Positions 1 through 12,170 of a stretch of DNA of 64,000 nucleotides are shown here, piece after piece; position 1 is the stretch's first letter, and each line of letters opens with the position of its first letter. The stretch is from the NCBI GenBank assembly GCA_032622095.1, contig CP136062.1, positions 158,404,875-158,468,874 of the forward strand, read 5' to 3'. Origin of the DNA: Siphonodentalium dalli. Its lineage: Eukaryota > Mollusca > Scaphopoda > Gadilida > Siphonodentaliidae. The notes below the pieces were generated by a model. The model searched no databases. It saw only the letters and a program-made list of their open reading frames with translations, and was not told the DNA's origin. A program made the translations under genes and the position numbers.

Positions 1-82
1 AACCCAGACCCACGCTATGGTGGCAGAACATGTCCAGGCAGTGCGTCAGGTTTCCAGGCGTGTAAATCGAAACCATGTGCAG
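1..82 (+). CDS. Partial TSR (thrombospondin type-1) exon, 3' part
   Basis: This is the 3' end of a TSR exon cut by the window edge. Reading from base 1 it encodes the C-terminal 27 residues of a TSR, starting at NPDPRYGGR and ending KSKPCA, with the fourth to sixth cysteines of the domain. It ends with a phase-1 donor, CAG|GTAACC at 82/83. It matches 37172-37253 in the downstream copy with one difference seen, GAC for GCC, which replaces the Ala of the usual NPAP turn by Asp. The 5' part, with the Trp motif and the first three cysteines, lies before the window. By homology the whole exon would be 171 bp. No other domain is visible, so the parent protein cannot be named beyond a multi-TSR extracellular protein. 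Confidence 0.85.
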
Positions 83-864
83 GTAACCTCATTACATACG
101 TTATACGACCCTATCCATATGAGTTCAACCTACCAGTATTCCCACAAGAGTTGTTGGTTACTTGTTCTACTAATTCCAATCATCGATTGAGGTATTTAAC
201 ATTGCATATTCACATTTTCGACTTGTGTATGATAGGAAATATACCCGCAATAAGTGAAAAATATATATCAAGAATTAGATCACACCATGAATCTGTACTT
301 GGCTAATACCAGTATAGATCATATTCCACCAGTACAAAACCTTGGAACTTTTTGACGTTTTGACAGGGAACCTTATAAAGTCTAAAACATAACATGGGGA
401 AATTATTTCTTAGTTATTATCTGTTACTTAATAATCTACTCCACTGAAGGTGAAGATCCCAACTCGAGATTGCATGCTTTTCTGTGACTTTTCTGAGCGA
501 CGCAAATAAAAATCGCTCACAAAGTGACTTAAATCGTAAAATCATGAAGTTGGCCCTTCATCTACAGTGAAGTACATTATTAAGGAACAAGTAATAACCA
601 AGAAATATATTTCTCGCGTTATTTTTTTTGACTTTGTAAGGTTTTTTGCTGGTGGAATATGATCTCTACAGACTGTGTGCGTTAGCCATAGTAGAGTTTC
701 GTGACATGATCAAGAATAGGTTCTGGTTTAATAGGCACCCATTACTCACGGTAGACCGCAGAACTGTATATAGTTCAAAATTGCACTTGAGAGTGGAATG
801 GCAGTGGCAATTGCTAGTTTGACGAAAAAGTGATACCCAACATTTATGTTTGCTTTCCCATCGA

Positions 865-1105
865 TTTCCCCGCCCCTCTCCACGGAGATTTTAATGTCTG
901 GAGAGCGTCGGTTTCTTATTAAGATAATTATAGTGGCCTGCTTCTACGAAAAAGATATACATTTGCCCATATGATGTTTGTGGCAAATGTGTCACGCCTT
1001 GTATACAGTTATGTCAAGAATTTCCCCGCCCCTCTCCACGGAGGTTTTAATGCCTGGAGAGAGTCTTTCTTATTAAGAGAGGTTTCTTATTAAGAAAATT
1101 ATATA
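865..1105. repeat. Two-copy direct repeat
   Basis: A segment starting TTTCCCCGCCCCTCTCCACG at 865 recurs at 1021. Both copies continue through a CTGGAGAG stretch into TTTCTTATTAAGA, and they lie about 156 bp apart. It recurs at about 38036-38274 with a 2-bp shortening of the GAGAGAG run. No coding potential. Confidence 0.7.
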
Positions 1106-1501
1106 TATACCTTTATTTCCTCCGCAACGGAGAGTTTAACATTATACATCATACACGAGTTTAGAGTTTCAACATATTGGTGACAAAAATAAACATCAAT
1201 TTATCACATGGTTTTATACACAAAATATGCGCAATACAATTTCAATGAGATATGTGCATTGCAACTGTTGGCCTCGTGTATTTATGATTTCGCGGAACAC
1301 TTCAACTGGATAATTAAACGAGTATCTGTCTGATGGAGAAAGATGGAGTTGTCTGCGATATAGCTTTATTTGCGTTATAGAGTTATTGAGTTATTATCAC
1401 GTTTAGTTAGATGCCAATCCGACTAATTACAAATTATTCATGTATATCTTGTTTTCTGTCTTCGATCAGAGCGGTTCGTGAGCTGTTTATATGTGATCCA
1501 T

Positions 1502-2029
1502 TTAGTCCACAGATTCTAGGCTCATCATATCCGTATATATGTTCCACAGCTTGAATGCATTGCGAGCAAGAAACAAGGCGAATTGCTTAATATCATTTAC
1601 GAGGTCGCGAATGGATGGCGGGATACATGCAAGAAATATCATCAACTGATCTATGGGGTTCAAGTTGTCAATATATAAGAAGAAACATGGTATACCGAAA
1701 TCCTCTATGACGTTGAACCATATTTCGATTCTTGTTTCGGCTAAGGCGGGACATAAGAGAATTGCATGCTCGATTTCGTTTTCAAAAAGTTTATGACATA
1801 TCTGACACTTCCCGTGTACTGGGGACAAGGCCCGGGCCAGGATTTTGGCTATTTCTAGAAATTCAAGCTTATGTTGAGGATAGCTTCTACATGCTAGCCA
1901 AAGAGGTGAAATTGACAGTGAACTGTGATTATTTGCGAATGGTACTAGGTAATGTTCATTTCGTAATCTTGTCGAAAAGTGTTGTTTTGTTTTTTGATAA
2001 ATTTGCACGGGTGGCCGCCGGCCGCGCAT
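1502..2029 (-). pseudogene. LINE (non-LTR retrotransposon) ORF2 C-terminal fragment
   Basis: This 175-codon minus-strand frame looks like the tail of a non-LTR retrotransposon polyprotein. Around residues 73-92 it has a zinc-knuckle-like pattern, CQIC followed by HAILLC (Cys-x2-Cys, then His-x4-Cys), and then PALAETR. That arrangement is typical of the small Cys/His module after the reverse transcriptase in many mollusc and insect LINE ORFs. No reverse transcriptase (the YxDD region is absent) or endonuclease lies upstream, so the copy is 5'-truncated and not autonomous. It lies antisense within a TSR-gene intron. The copy at 38671-39198 translates identically. The family name is uncertain. 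A host gene is unlikely given its isolation. Confidence 0.6.
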
Positions 2030-2246
2030 ATTTAGCGATTTTTCTGCCTACTGGTGTGGGATACTGGTGTGTCCCACACCATTTTCAGTGCTATTCTCTG
2101 TATTTATAATTTTAAAACACCTGGGTGGTTGGGGTGATAGGCTACGGGGTAGGCCGAGAAGAGAGCGAACGAGTGGGGCTATGCTTACATAACATTGTAC
2201 ACATGACCCGATTTAAACACTCATCGTTCGTTTTGACGTCGTAAAC

Positions 2247-2448
2247 TAATGCCCTAAATAATCGACTCCTTAACCAGAAATATGGGTAACTTTTCAGGAT
2301 TTAGTCGGAAATGTGGCTTGTTGCCATTCATCGGAAAGATCTCACTGAGAGCTTTCCGATGAATGGCAAAAAGCCATATTTCCAACCAAATCCTGAAAAA
2401 ATTACCATAATTCTGTTATGGTTATGCAGTGGATTATTTAGGGCATTA
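2247..2448. mobile_element. Foldback MITE-like element with TA flanks
   Basis: The termini are inverted repeats: ATGCCCTAAATAATC at 2249-2263 and its exact complement at 2432-2446. Each is bordered by TA, as expected for a TA target-site duplication. Inside, long imperfect arms around GCCATTCATCGGAAAG and CTTTCCGATGAATGGC (about 2321-2363) meet at a roughly 12-nt loop, so most of the 200 bp can fold into one hairpin. There is no ORF. The TA duplication suggests a non-autonomous Tc1/mariner-type element, but no transposase is present to confirm it. Confidence 0.75.
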
Positions 2449-3662
2449 CTGTAGTTGTATGACCAGTTAACATTCATCAATGGTGTTCTTTATATAATTA
2501 TATGGTTAATTAACCTTCAGCGAACACACTAAACACAATGCAAGGAATGACATAGGACACGACATAGTATTGTGGGAACAAAAGTTCAAAAATTATTCCA
2601 TGTATACGTGTAAGTTGAAGCAAGGCATGTATATTTTCAACATAAGGATGGGTTGTGCAAAATACATGGACTTTATTCTACTTTTTATAGTCACGTGGCC
2701 GCGTGACCTCCATATCCATGATGGCTGCCTTCATAAGCAAACATCCAGGATATTTACGAGAATTTTTCTGCGTTTTGTCCGAATTTACCACAAACAGCCG
2801 TGGTATGTCCCTAGATCACTTGATCGACATTCCTTTACAGTTTACTGGTTCATGAGACGCAGCACGTGTGCTCAAGACGGTCAGAGTCAATATTATTTGT
2901 TGTTTTGCGATTCTCGTTTTAAGGCCTCTCATCCGATGTGTTGTGTTGTTATTATAAAGCCATTTTACGTAGGACCTAGGCTACCACTGTTCTCGTATAT
3001 AATTCACAGATGAAGACTTTGGTGTATTAATAAGTTTATTCTATCACGATGTATTAATAATTTATCGTATATTATTTCTGTTTTGCGCGCAGTTATCTAT
3101 ATATAAACACTTGCTTGTGTTTCTCTTTTTTTATCGTTACCGGAATAGTCCAAGTTATATTATATATTTTATATTTATATAAAGTTTGCATATATATGCG
3201 AAGACTTGCACAGTTATTAGATAGTTATCATCTCGTAAACATTCCAATTTCCAGATGCCCTTAGTCGTGTGACAATAAAAAGCGTTTCGTTTTAATTTAT
3301 CGTAACTCGGTGAAACACAAATAATTCGGTTTATTGCTGTCGGATTTAATAAATTATAATTAAGCCATTCATTAGCAATATCGTATAATAAGATCATTTT
3401 CATATCCATGTATATATTACACATTACACCATGTACAAGCCTTAATTTCAATTGTTGACATGCTACCATAAAGTTTTTCTATGAACACGCACGCTCTCTC
3501 GATTCTGTGCTTTTAACATCGCCACTCACCACCACCATTAAATAATAGTGATGACGTCATATAGGTGGACACAATTAACTCCGACTCCGATTCCGTGTTT
3601 TAAATTAGTCTACTCATTTGGCGTCATATTGGCTTAATTATTACGCGATTGTTTTGTGACTT

Positions 3663-3777
3663 GGATCGTTGTGATCATAATAAGGGTGGCTTTCCTGGAT
3701 CATTGTGATCATAATAGGGGTGGCTTTCCGATTGTTATGGGACTTGGGTCGTTGTGATCATAATAGGGGTGGCTTTC
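3663..3777. repeat. Three-copy short tandem repeat
   Basis: A roughly 32-bp unit containing GTGATCATAATAGGGGTGGC occurs three times, starting near 3663, 3698 and 3746. The third copy is separated from the second by about 16 bp. The TGATCA core is palindromic. It recurs at 40832-40946. Non-coding. Confidence 0.8.
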
Positions 3778-6700
3778 ATTTTTTCAGCTTCTTTGTAAAT
3801 ACTAAAATTTAGAAATACTATGTCCTGACAATATTGTTGACAGGGCATATTACTTTTGTAAGCTCTTCTGTAACGGAGGTCAATACATAAATAATAATAA
3901 ATACCATGTGTATGTCATAGCAGTATCTCATATAAGCTAGTCTCACATGTGGAACCTCGCATAGATAAGAGAATACACTTGCTCACAATGTTGTTTGGTC
4001 AAAGTATGTGTAAATGCGAGAGTCGCGGTTGAGTTAGATGTTTATCCGGGGTCATGCCGTCATGGATGATTTCCATTTCAACAATTAACTCCGACAATAT
4101 TATTGTGTAATCACTGATAGACCAGCCCGCTTTTCACCTGTGTACATATGGGTTATTGTTCCAGTTTGATTGTTTCTAATCAGCTGTCCGTCGGTGGTCA
4201 CACACCTTGAGTATTACCAATTCGACGTTACAATAAACAACTCGAAATATTGCAAATAAGCCAATCCATAGTCGGACTAGAAACCCCATTCGTACGCAGC
4301 GACAATGTTCGGAAATTCATACTCAATGACAATATATCACAAACACAAACAATGCTTTGATGTACTATAAGCTTACATATTCTATTACGTGTTCAAATAT
4401 ATAAAAATAAAAGTGACCTCCTGTCTCGACTGGTTAGGCTAGAATGAACTCTCACCAAACTATAATCCTCTGACAACAACTATCTAATAACAACTTCTCA
4501 TTGGTCGACATGACAATGATCTCTCCACCCCCAATTTACGTTAACTCACGTACTGTGAATACAATTTGTTCGTGCTAATCCAAGTAAATGCTCGAAAAAT
4601 ATCATTATAAGCTATTATTATAAATACTAACTGATGATGGTACGTGTACTCTCTTGTGCATGGTATAATTGTTGCGCATTCGAGGGAATTAAATGTGCGT
4701 GTTCATGTACATGTATGTTCATATATGTATGGATGAAATAGGATGGCACGTTTCAACGGATTCAAACTTAATGGACAATCAGTTCAATAATCTAAATCTG
4801 AGTGCGTCGTGGAGACGTGGACATACATGTATATACACAGGGACGGGTCTAGGGCCTGATTTGGAGGTGTGGGACAGTTCATCTTGGGAATTTCCAACTG
4901 CACCAAACCTTGAATTTCACCAAACTCACAAGTTCGCGTAAATCCATGTACGCACCACGTTGGGCTTTAATCTATCTTTCCACTCACTGTAATCCTCTAG
5001 GCGGCACCGTATTGAGCGATTTCCTTTAGATCTGAACCTGTGTTTAAACCTGGAAATTGCCCAATCCTAACATGTTTAGTGGTCTGACGTCAAGCAACTT
5101 GAACCCCGGTTTGATTCAGTTAAATTAGATAGCTGTTTAACTGACAAAGGGGATGGGACAAAGACATAATATTATCGACCGACCCTTGTTATGGCCATGT
5201 GTGAGAATGTGTTTTAATCTGAACCCTAAAACTTGCAAAACCGTAGCATCCTGACTTGCCTTAAGATTTCCAATTGTTGGACATTTTCCAATCTTGACAC
5301 ACCTCTCATGTTGGATAATTTCCAACTGATGGCCGTTTCAGTCTAACAATTTGGCCAAAACCATAAGCAAATGTAGCCTAACAAAATCACCACTAATAAA
5401 TTGTTGGAAAATCAAACTACGAGAACAATATCAACATATTGTTGATGTCAAATTTCCAACTAATGTCGTGTCAGGTATGAAATTTCCAGATTTTGAATAG
5501 TTTGATTAAATTTGGGATGAGCCACCCCCATCGCCACGGCCCTCTATACATGGACACGGTCAACGCCTAAGTAAAATGAAACGTGCAAACGGAAAATATG
5601 ATTCGCTATGTTGAAACCTATATATATAATATATAATATATAATCCAATCCGAATGATTAGACACCAATTTGTAGAGATGTGTGCGACGAAAAGATCTCA
5701 AAACTGACAATGACCATGATTTGGTGCGACACTCACTTCACAGATTGTCTATGAACTCAAACAAACCTTTAACAATGTTGTTTTAATATCTTTAAAATTA
5801 CCAATAGCAATACCTGATAGTTTGAGTAGGTTATTAATAAGTTCGGCATTTCCATTTCTAAAATTGTTCACTTCACTATACTGCCCAACCATACCTCTAG
5901 CAGGAAAAGGCTAGATGTTGACAGGTGTACAGCAATATCATATTTCAGTTCAGTGAGAACTAAAAGGAAAAACAATTAACAAGTAAAGGAGACACATGAA
6001 TATATGCGTACCTTCGCCGGCGATGTGTAAACACTCTGCATTAAACTTCGCCGGTTAACGGGATCGTCGCTTAGATCACTCACCGGCTATGTGTAAATGG
6101 CACATACATTTCAGGAAGCTCCAGTCATGGAAGGGTTAATGGAACATTCGTCTTATTAAAATATATGTGGACACTAGGTGATCGGCAAACCTGCCTATGT
6201 CACAAGTGTATTACCCCCACTATCATATCCTTCATCCCATATTACAGACATAGTATGGCCATTCAAATAAGTCGTAGAAGTATCTACTGAAGTGTAAATT
6301 GGCAACTTTCGTCGTCTCGGCATTTCGTCATCTTGTCAGCATATCAAAGTACATGGGTATCAAATGCATCTTTACTAAACCGCACGACACGAGAGGTAAC
6401 AATTAAGCAGTGTGCAGTGCTACTAACATTTGCCTTCAAGTACATGTATGATTGATTCTTGTGAGATAATTCCATGCTATTTACATGCACATTTTGGTGG
6501 CATCGCAAAAGGTGGAAATACCAGTTTATTCTCTAGTTTCTAGTTTCTTTTCTAGTTATATTTGGTGCAGATTCATTTTATAAACATTTTCGCATTTGTC
6601 TTCTGTCACATTGTAGCTTTCTGTATCGAAACACCTGCGAGAGAATGCCAGACATATTTGCGAGTATGCTCACACGGCCTTAACCCTTTCAGTGCCAAGT

Positions 6701-7254
6701 CCGATTTTTGTATCAACCCATATTTCCTTGATCATTTTTCAAATTTATTGATTATAATTATGTGGTACATTGATGGAAAGAGCTCTCGAAGAGAAATAAA
6801 CAAGCATCTTATGTCGCATTGTTTATATATTCAAGTATCTTAGGTTTTACATTAATTTATTTTAAACCTGCCATGTGTGGGGTGCTCTTAACCAAAGGAG
6901 GGGTTTCCATTTCTAAACTGATAGCCGCTATGAATGCCGTTCAGTGATACGAAGTCTTCTAATTCCCCAGCATTTAAGATTTCAGTGATGGTGCCGCGAA
7001 GGAGTCCAATCATATTATGTATCACAAACAATTCGAAAAAGGTGAATAATTTCAATTAACAGCTTCGCACTGCAGCTGCAAAGGTCCACATATTGTTAAT
7101 ATTTGCCAGGTTTGAAAACAGTTGAACTGGGTATGAAGGAGTGCAAGCTCGTACAGAACTACATATGCTGCGAACAATATATGTCTCAAAAAGCGAAATA
7201 ACTACACAATGAACTCCGACCGAGCCCATGGTCACAGGTTCAAATGTTCATGTG

Positions 7255-7530
7255 TTAAAGGTGCTCAATCCGATCAGACGCTCCTAAATTACTATTTATT
7301 TGGCTTCGGTGGTAAAACATATTTGATTCGAGTCGTGGAACCCACCCACCAAAGCTCAGGGTGATCAGATATCGATTTTTGAAGTTTGTTAATTTCTCGA
7401 GATGTAGCCCAGAAACACGTGGTCAAACGGACAAATTGCGGATGAAGATGGATAACGAATCAATTTTTTTTACCCCCGAAGCCAAAGAAATTGTAATTTA
7501 GGAGCGTCTGATCGGATTGAGTACCGTTAA
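7255..7530. mobile_element. TTAA-flanked inverted-repeat element (MITE)
   Basis: A left arm of about 75 bp (7255-7332) has its near-complement at 7455-7530. The shared core CTCAATCCGATCAGACGCTC matches exactly. Both ends are bordered by TTAA, like piggyBac-type non-autonomous elements, although the tip sequences (AGGTGC and CGGTAC) are not a canonical piggyBac end. No ORF of transposase size. The interior (GATTCGAG, GGAACCCA, GATCAGATATCGAT) is the parent-like version of a segment found in every half-unit of the TSR array. Confidence 0.7.
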
Positions 7531-7740
7531 TAGAAACAAACTGTGATAAGAATAAAAATAAAATGGCCAAAAAATATAGAGAAAAAAAGCTCGGTCACGA
7601 TTCCGTACACTCCAATGGCTAAGAGTCGTTGTGTTATTATAATTAACATACACTTCACAATCATACCGGTAAATATAGTCCGCGGAGCATGTTACTAACT
7701 GTATTCTGTTGCCTGAAAACTTAAAGATGCATAATCCTAA

Positions 7741-8131
7741 TAATTTGATTCGAGTCGAGGAACCCACGCATCAAATCTCCGAGTGATCAGATATCTATTT
7801 TGGAAATCTATTATTTTTCACCGCCGATAATTTTTATAGTGGCCCAGTAAACAGTCGACGAGAAGACTGTCTCTGACCAAATTGCGGATGAAGATGGATA
7901 ACTCTAAAAGCAAGTGGCTTTTTTGTCAGATATTTGACAAAGCTTCAAAATTTCGTTGAAAAATTGTTGATAAATAATAGTTTTTGATAATTTTATACTA
8001 GTTATAGTTGACTGTGGTAGCATTGTTTTTGGGCAATTACTCGATTCTGATAATTGAAGCGGCATTTAAAAAAATGTTGTTGTTGGAATCTGATTATATG
8101 GGGACCATTGAATCGGATTGAGTACCCTTAA
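7741..8131. mobile_element. Second, degraded copy of the TTAA element
   Basis: From 7741 the sequence repeats the interior of the 7255-7530 element (TTTGATTCGAGTCG, GGAACCCACGC, GATCAGATATC, then CAAATTGCGGATGAAGATGG). It ends at 8112-8131 with ATCGGATTGAGTACCCTTAA, the right-end motif plus TTAA. A left terminus is missing or diverged, so this may be a nested or composite insertion with the neighbouring copy. It ends only about 80 bp before the TSR exon at 8210. Confidence 0.6.
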
Positions 8132-8209
8132 AGTGCCTTTTCATTTAAAAATGAAATAAGATGAAAGATTAGTCGGGCACATTTTAACTTATATCGTGAA
8201 CAATTATAG

Positions 8210-8380
8210 GCAATGGTAACTGGAGTAATTGGTCACGATGGAGTGTATGCGGCGCGAAATGTGGACGTGGCAGAAGGACACGGGCAAGGACTTGTACTAA
8301 CCCCGCCCCAGTCCACGGTGGCAAAAAGTGTGAGGGCAGGGCCAAATCATCTGGGCCTTGTAATTCAAAACCATGTCCAG
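8210..8380 (+). CDS. TSR (thrombospondin type-1) exon, divergent type
   Basis: This 171-bp exon lies between acceptor ATTATAG and donor CAG|GTAATA, phase 1 on both sides, and encodes one complete TSR. Numbering the split codon as residue 1, the Trp ladder is W5-SN-W8-SR-W11 and the six cysteines are C14, C18, C29, C41, C51 and C56. Arginines 20, 22, 23, 25 and 27 supply the Trp/Arg stack of the fold. CGAKCG has Lys where POFUT2 substrates carry Ser/Thr before the second Cys, so O-fucose is not expected. WSNWSRW fits C-mannosylation. It differs from the array exons at many residues (VHGGKK for RYGGRR, Glu42, GRAKSS for GKALVS), so it is an older member of the family. The frame stops three codons past the donor, as expected of an intron. 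Confidence 0.9.
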
Positions 8381-8562
8381 GTAATATATGAATGGTTATT
8401 CTATAATTAATCATTTTAAGATGTATTTATGTTGTCTGCTAATTTTCATGAACCCAATTTTACACTTATCTAGTTTTGCTACATGTTAGACTCCATATTG
8501 TGTTTTATAGTTCCAGCCACTTCCTTTATTACAGCGGAGTTTGTCATTGACTGAAGCAGTGC

Positions 8563-8770
8563 GTGCATAAAGATACCCATGATCTCCCACTGATGTGCAT
8601 AAAGTCACACGGGATCTCCCAGATGTGCGTAAAGTCACACGGGATCTCCCAAATGTGCACAAAGTCAAACAGGATTTCCCAAATGTCAATAACGTCACCG
8701 GCGTCTCCCAAATGTGCATGAAGTCACACATGATCTCCCGTGTGTGCACAACGTCAAACATGATCTAAAT
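8563..8770. repeat. Minisatellite, about 30-bp unit
   Basis: About seven imperfect copies of a 26-31 bp unit with the core GATCTCCCAAATGTGC followed by AAAGTCACAC. Copies diverge by scattered substitutions. The repeat keeps one minus-strand frame open (91 codons), which is a by-product of the unit length and not a gene. The second copy at 45732-45939 has the same number of units. Confidence 0.85.
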
Positions 8771-9512
8771 GTACACTTAATGAATTTATATCCCATGTTA
8801 GTAACATTCCCAACAAGCAGCAGTACAAAGCAGCAACACATTTGTTTATGAAACTTATTCGAAGAAACATGGCATTATTAAAAAAACACACTATTTTCTT
8901 TTAGTCACAATTCTATTGGAAAATATTTTAAAACGATAGCTTTTCGAACAAAAATGTAACCTTGACCAGGGTCACGTTGTCTTTTCGAAAATGGCCAAAA
9001 ACAATTTAATTTGGCCAAATTTTTGGCCTGTGTTTTTAAACCCAAATTCGGAAATTGATTTAAAAAAACACAAATTGATTTTGTAACGGGGGCGACATGA
9101 GAATCAAATTTATAGTATGATCATCTTCTAATTGATTGGGCGATACAGCTTAATGTGTAACACGTGGGCCACCAATTGCAATCACACATGTAATGTTTTA
9201 TGGTTTATAACGTACATACCAAAGTAAAGTTAAATAGCCAAAATAGATAATTTTGAACGTTAACAAGAGTTCCCATATTTTGAAACTGTTGAAATGACAC
9301 CGGAAGCGTCATCAGTTGCTAGCGCGTGATTCATGACTTCCTAAACGGTTGCCATGTTGATCCTTTTCGGCACTTAACTAGCAAGAAGGTATATGTACTA
9401 ATCAAGCTATGCCCCGGTCGTAGCCGTCGCATCCGGCTAAAATTACCGACAAGATCATGCTTACGGGGAAGTTAACATTTTTGGGCCCAACCCATTCCCG
9501 TGTAGTTTCAGC

Positions 9513-9988
9513 AATTATTATAAGTTATTTTAGAAAACACCTTTATAGGTAATAAATCAGTAAGATATCATAGAAACATCATATCTATAATCAGTATAAC
9601 ATTTGTGACTCAATCACAGAAACATATCTATATTTAGTATAACTTTTGTGACTCAAAGTCAATGTCCGTCATGAAGTAATATTTATAGATGTTGTACATA
9701 ACATTTATTTGCAAGTCTTTACATTTTCCTGATGAATCTACAACACATCCGGCTTTCCAGAGTGGAAATTCCAATGATCATATTGCTAGAACGTTTGTAA
9801 ACAAACAGGTTGACGTGTCTTACAGCACGCAGATTGACATTTGTGTGATGAAATCCTATCCAAAAGAAGATAAAGTTGCTACATCCTTTAATGCGAAAGA
9901 GTCTAAACACATTGCCATCCTCATCAAAGGCGGTTATATGGTCTTTCATTTTTTGTGATGCCTTGTTTAAGGTTTAATTTGGAGAGGT
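9513..9988. repeat. Direct repeat, left member (paired with 13563-13833)
   Basis: AATTATTATAAGTT through AGGTAATAA (9513-9557), and the stretch from the AGAGTGGA motif near 9760 to GGAGAGGT (9988), both recur at 13563-13833. There the two parts are directly joined; here they are separated by about 200 bp. That insert includes a two-copy CAGTATAACATTTGTGACTC-like repeat (about 9568-9662). An 89-codon plus frame (9689-9958) spans it, but the sister copy has an in-frame TGA, so I do not call it a gene. Confidence 0.75.
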
Positions 9989-10200
9989 CTTCCAGCGAGT
10001 AGTGATATGCGTCCACATTTACGTATATCAGTAAAGTATCCAACAACTTCCCGTGTCCAGGCGTTCATCTGCCAAATGAAAAAGGAAATTGTGTTGGCAT
10101 CTCATAAGTAAGAGGATAATTAGCAACAGGTGACCGATACAATTATGTTGGTCATCAGTAAATAAAAAGATATATCTAAAGATACCCGCTGGGTCGATTA

Positions 10201-10402
10201 GACGAGTAGTTGCAAGGTTCCATACCGCAAAATTTATAAGGATATCTAACTTGCCTGTAAAACAAGATATATATTTAAATGTGTACTTTGTGTTAAGTTG
10301 GGCGAGTAGTTACAAGGTTTAAATCATAGGATTTTTAATTTAAAAATAGATTATATAGTTAAAGTTTCGTTATTTCCATGTGGACGAGTAGTTACAAGGT
10401 TT
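10201..10402. repeat. Three spaced copies of GACGAGTAGTTRCAAGGTT
   Basis: The motif occurs at 10201, 10302 and 10383, each followed by about 80-100 bp of AT-rich sequence. It looks like a decayed three-copy tandem repeat. The copy-2 equivalents start at about 47370. Confidence 0.6.
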
Positions 10403-11419
10403 TATCCCATAGATTATTTAATAAACATGTTCTGTGTTCTCACGGGAAGTTATCATTTTTGGGCCCAATTCATTCCCGTGTAGTTTTTAGCTCACCTGAG
10501 ACGAAGTCTCCGGTGGAGCTATAGTCATCACTCCTCGTCCGTCTGTCCGTCCGTCTGTCCGTCTGTCTGTACGTCCGTCTGCCCGTCCGTCAAGAATCAT
10601 CTTCTCCGCCAAAACTTTAAGACGGAACGGGTTCATATTTGGTGTGGATGTTCCATAGGTGAATCACATTCAGATTTGTTCAAATGAGGTCATCAAGTCA
10701 ATTAGTTGAGAAAGCAGGGCCACAACTCTATTCCTTCATAGTAATTCTTATAACGACTTTTTTCCAGAACTATTAGGCCGAATTGGTTCATATTTGGTAT
10801 GGATGTTCCCTAGGTGACTCACATTCAGATTTGTTCAAATGAGTCACCAGGTTGATTAGTTGAGAAACCAGGGCCATAACTCTTTCCCTCCATAGTAATT
10901 ATTTTAAACATCTTCTTCTCAAATACCATCAGGCCAAATGGGTTCATATTTGGTATGAAGGATCCTTGGTTGACTGGGGTTCAAATTTGTTCAAATGAGG
11001 TCACTGGGTCAAATGTGGGTGGGGCCAGGGACATAACTCAAAAATCAAAATTTCAGATTAAACTCTTTAACCAAAAAAGAAAAGAATAGAAAAGAAATGA
11101 TATATTAAAAAATAAAAGAATATTTAAAAACTGTGGAATTGTTTTTTTTATTAAAATATTTTAAAAAAAATAAAATAAATTGTATGCTTCTGCCACCATG
11201 GCCTGGTCCCAAAAATAAAATTTACTCAAATTCTTGACAGAATCATTAATAAGAAGCATTTACTTTGGCTGTAACTGTAAGTGCTGGTTATGCCTACACA
11301 ATCAAGTCAAATGAAATCTTGACATTTTTATAAACATTCCTTGCAGATCTGCTAGAAGTCATTAATTCCCAATCTACCATGTATTGTTGAAATCAGGACA
11401 AATAGCATGTCTGTCATTT

Positions 11420-11512
11420 GCAGAATGAGGTCTCCAGAGGGTGAATTTAGTGATGCTTTCCCGCACAGCGGCCTAGCATCACCAAATTCACCTTCTGGAG
11501 ACCTCATTCTGC
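11420..11512. repeat. Palindrome P1, 38-bp arms
   Basis: The left arm is 11420-11457, the loop is 17 nt, and the right arm is 11475-11512, with two mismatches over 38 bp. The arms start GCAGAATGAGGTCTCCAGAG and end CTGGAGACCTCATTCTGC. It can form a stable hairpin or cruciform. Confidence 0.9.
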
Positions 11513-11712
11513 TTAGGCCTCATCTTCTGGGAAGTATCTATAGTATCAAAATAACATTGTTGTTAGTTACATTTCCCTTCTTGGAAGTTTGTATATCCCC
11601 TAATTTGCAGAAGATAAATTCATAATTGAGGTGCCCAATGGGTGAACATCACCAACTTCAACTGGGGAACTTCAATCTTATCCTAGGTCTGCCATTGCAG
11701 TTGAGGCCCTTA

Positions 11713-11805
11713 GCAGAATGAGGTCCTCAGAGGGTGAATTTAGTGATGCTAGCCCGCTGTGCGGGATAGCGTCACTAAATTCACCCTCTGAGGACCTCAT
11801 TCTGC
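11713..11805. repeat. Palindrome P2, 45-bp arms with 3-nt loop
   Basis: The arms at 11713-11757 and 11761-11805 are complementary except at two positions, with TGT as the loop. The distinctive stem stretch is TCCTCAGAG opposite CTCTGAGGA. P1 reads TCTCCAGAG and P4 TCCCCAGAG at this place, each with a matching change on the opposite arm. Confidence 0.9.
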
Positions 11806-11902
11806 AAATGACAGACACACTATCACGCTATTTCAAGGCTTGATTGTATAATACATTGTGTTGCTTGAGGCCAGGCATGCACAATGTAGGAACAGACACG
11901 CT

Positions 11903-11969
11903 TTTAGTGATGCTATCCCGCACAGCGGGCTAGCATCACCAAATTCACCCTATGGAGACCTCATTCTGC
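11903..11969. repeat. Half palindrome P3
   Basis: The inner hairpin is 11903-11921 and 11925-11943 (19-bp arms, ACA loop, one or two mismatches), followed by the complete distal right arm down to CTCATTCTGC. The distal left arm is missing; ACAGACACGC precedes the break. It belongs to a tandem unit of about 457 bp: GCTTAGGCCTCATCTTCTG follows at 11511, 11968 and 12425. Confidence 0.8.
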
Positions 11970-12170
11970 TTAGGCCTCATCTTCTGGGAAGTATCTATAG
12001 TATAAAATTTACATTGTTGTTAGATAAATTTCCCTTCTAGGAAGTTTCTATATCCCCTAATTTGCAGAAGATAAAATTCATAATTGAGGTGCCCAATGTG
12101 TCAACATCACCAACTTCAACTGGGGAACTTCAATCTTATTCTAGGTCTTCCATAGCAGTTGAGGGCCTTA

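Larger units (their letters stand above)
83..8209 (+). other. Large intron between TSR exons
   Basis: This 8.1-kb interval runs from donor GTAACC to an acceptor ending ATTATAG. I found no further TSR exon in it. It holds a short direct repeat (865-1105), a LINE 3' fragment (about 1502-2029, minus strand), a foldback element (2247-2448), a three-copy tandem repeat (3663-3777) and two related inverted-repeat elements (7255-8131). The rest (83-864, 2450-3660, 3780-7250) is AT-rich. Its open frames of 60-150 codons have no recognisable domain, so I treat it as non-coding. Confidence 0.7.

Noticed and set aside
2570-3013. 147-codon plus-strand frame
   Set aside because: No recognisable domain and AT-rich content; in the duplicate (39739-40182) one codon changes Leu to Ala with no sign of constraint. 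Treated as chance.
3155-3469. 104-codon minus-strand frame
   Set aside because: Low-complexity AT-rich C terminus, no family resemblance, no splice or promoter context.
8486-8761. Repetitive minus-strand frame rich in Thr, Leu and Arg
   Set aside because: Entirely generated by the 30-bp minisatellite.
9689-9958. 89-codon frame in the duplicated 9.5-kb segment
   Set aside because: The sister copy at 13563-13833 has an in-frame TGA, and the first 25 codons lie in an insert absent there.
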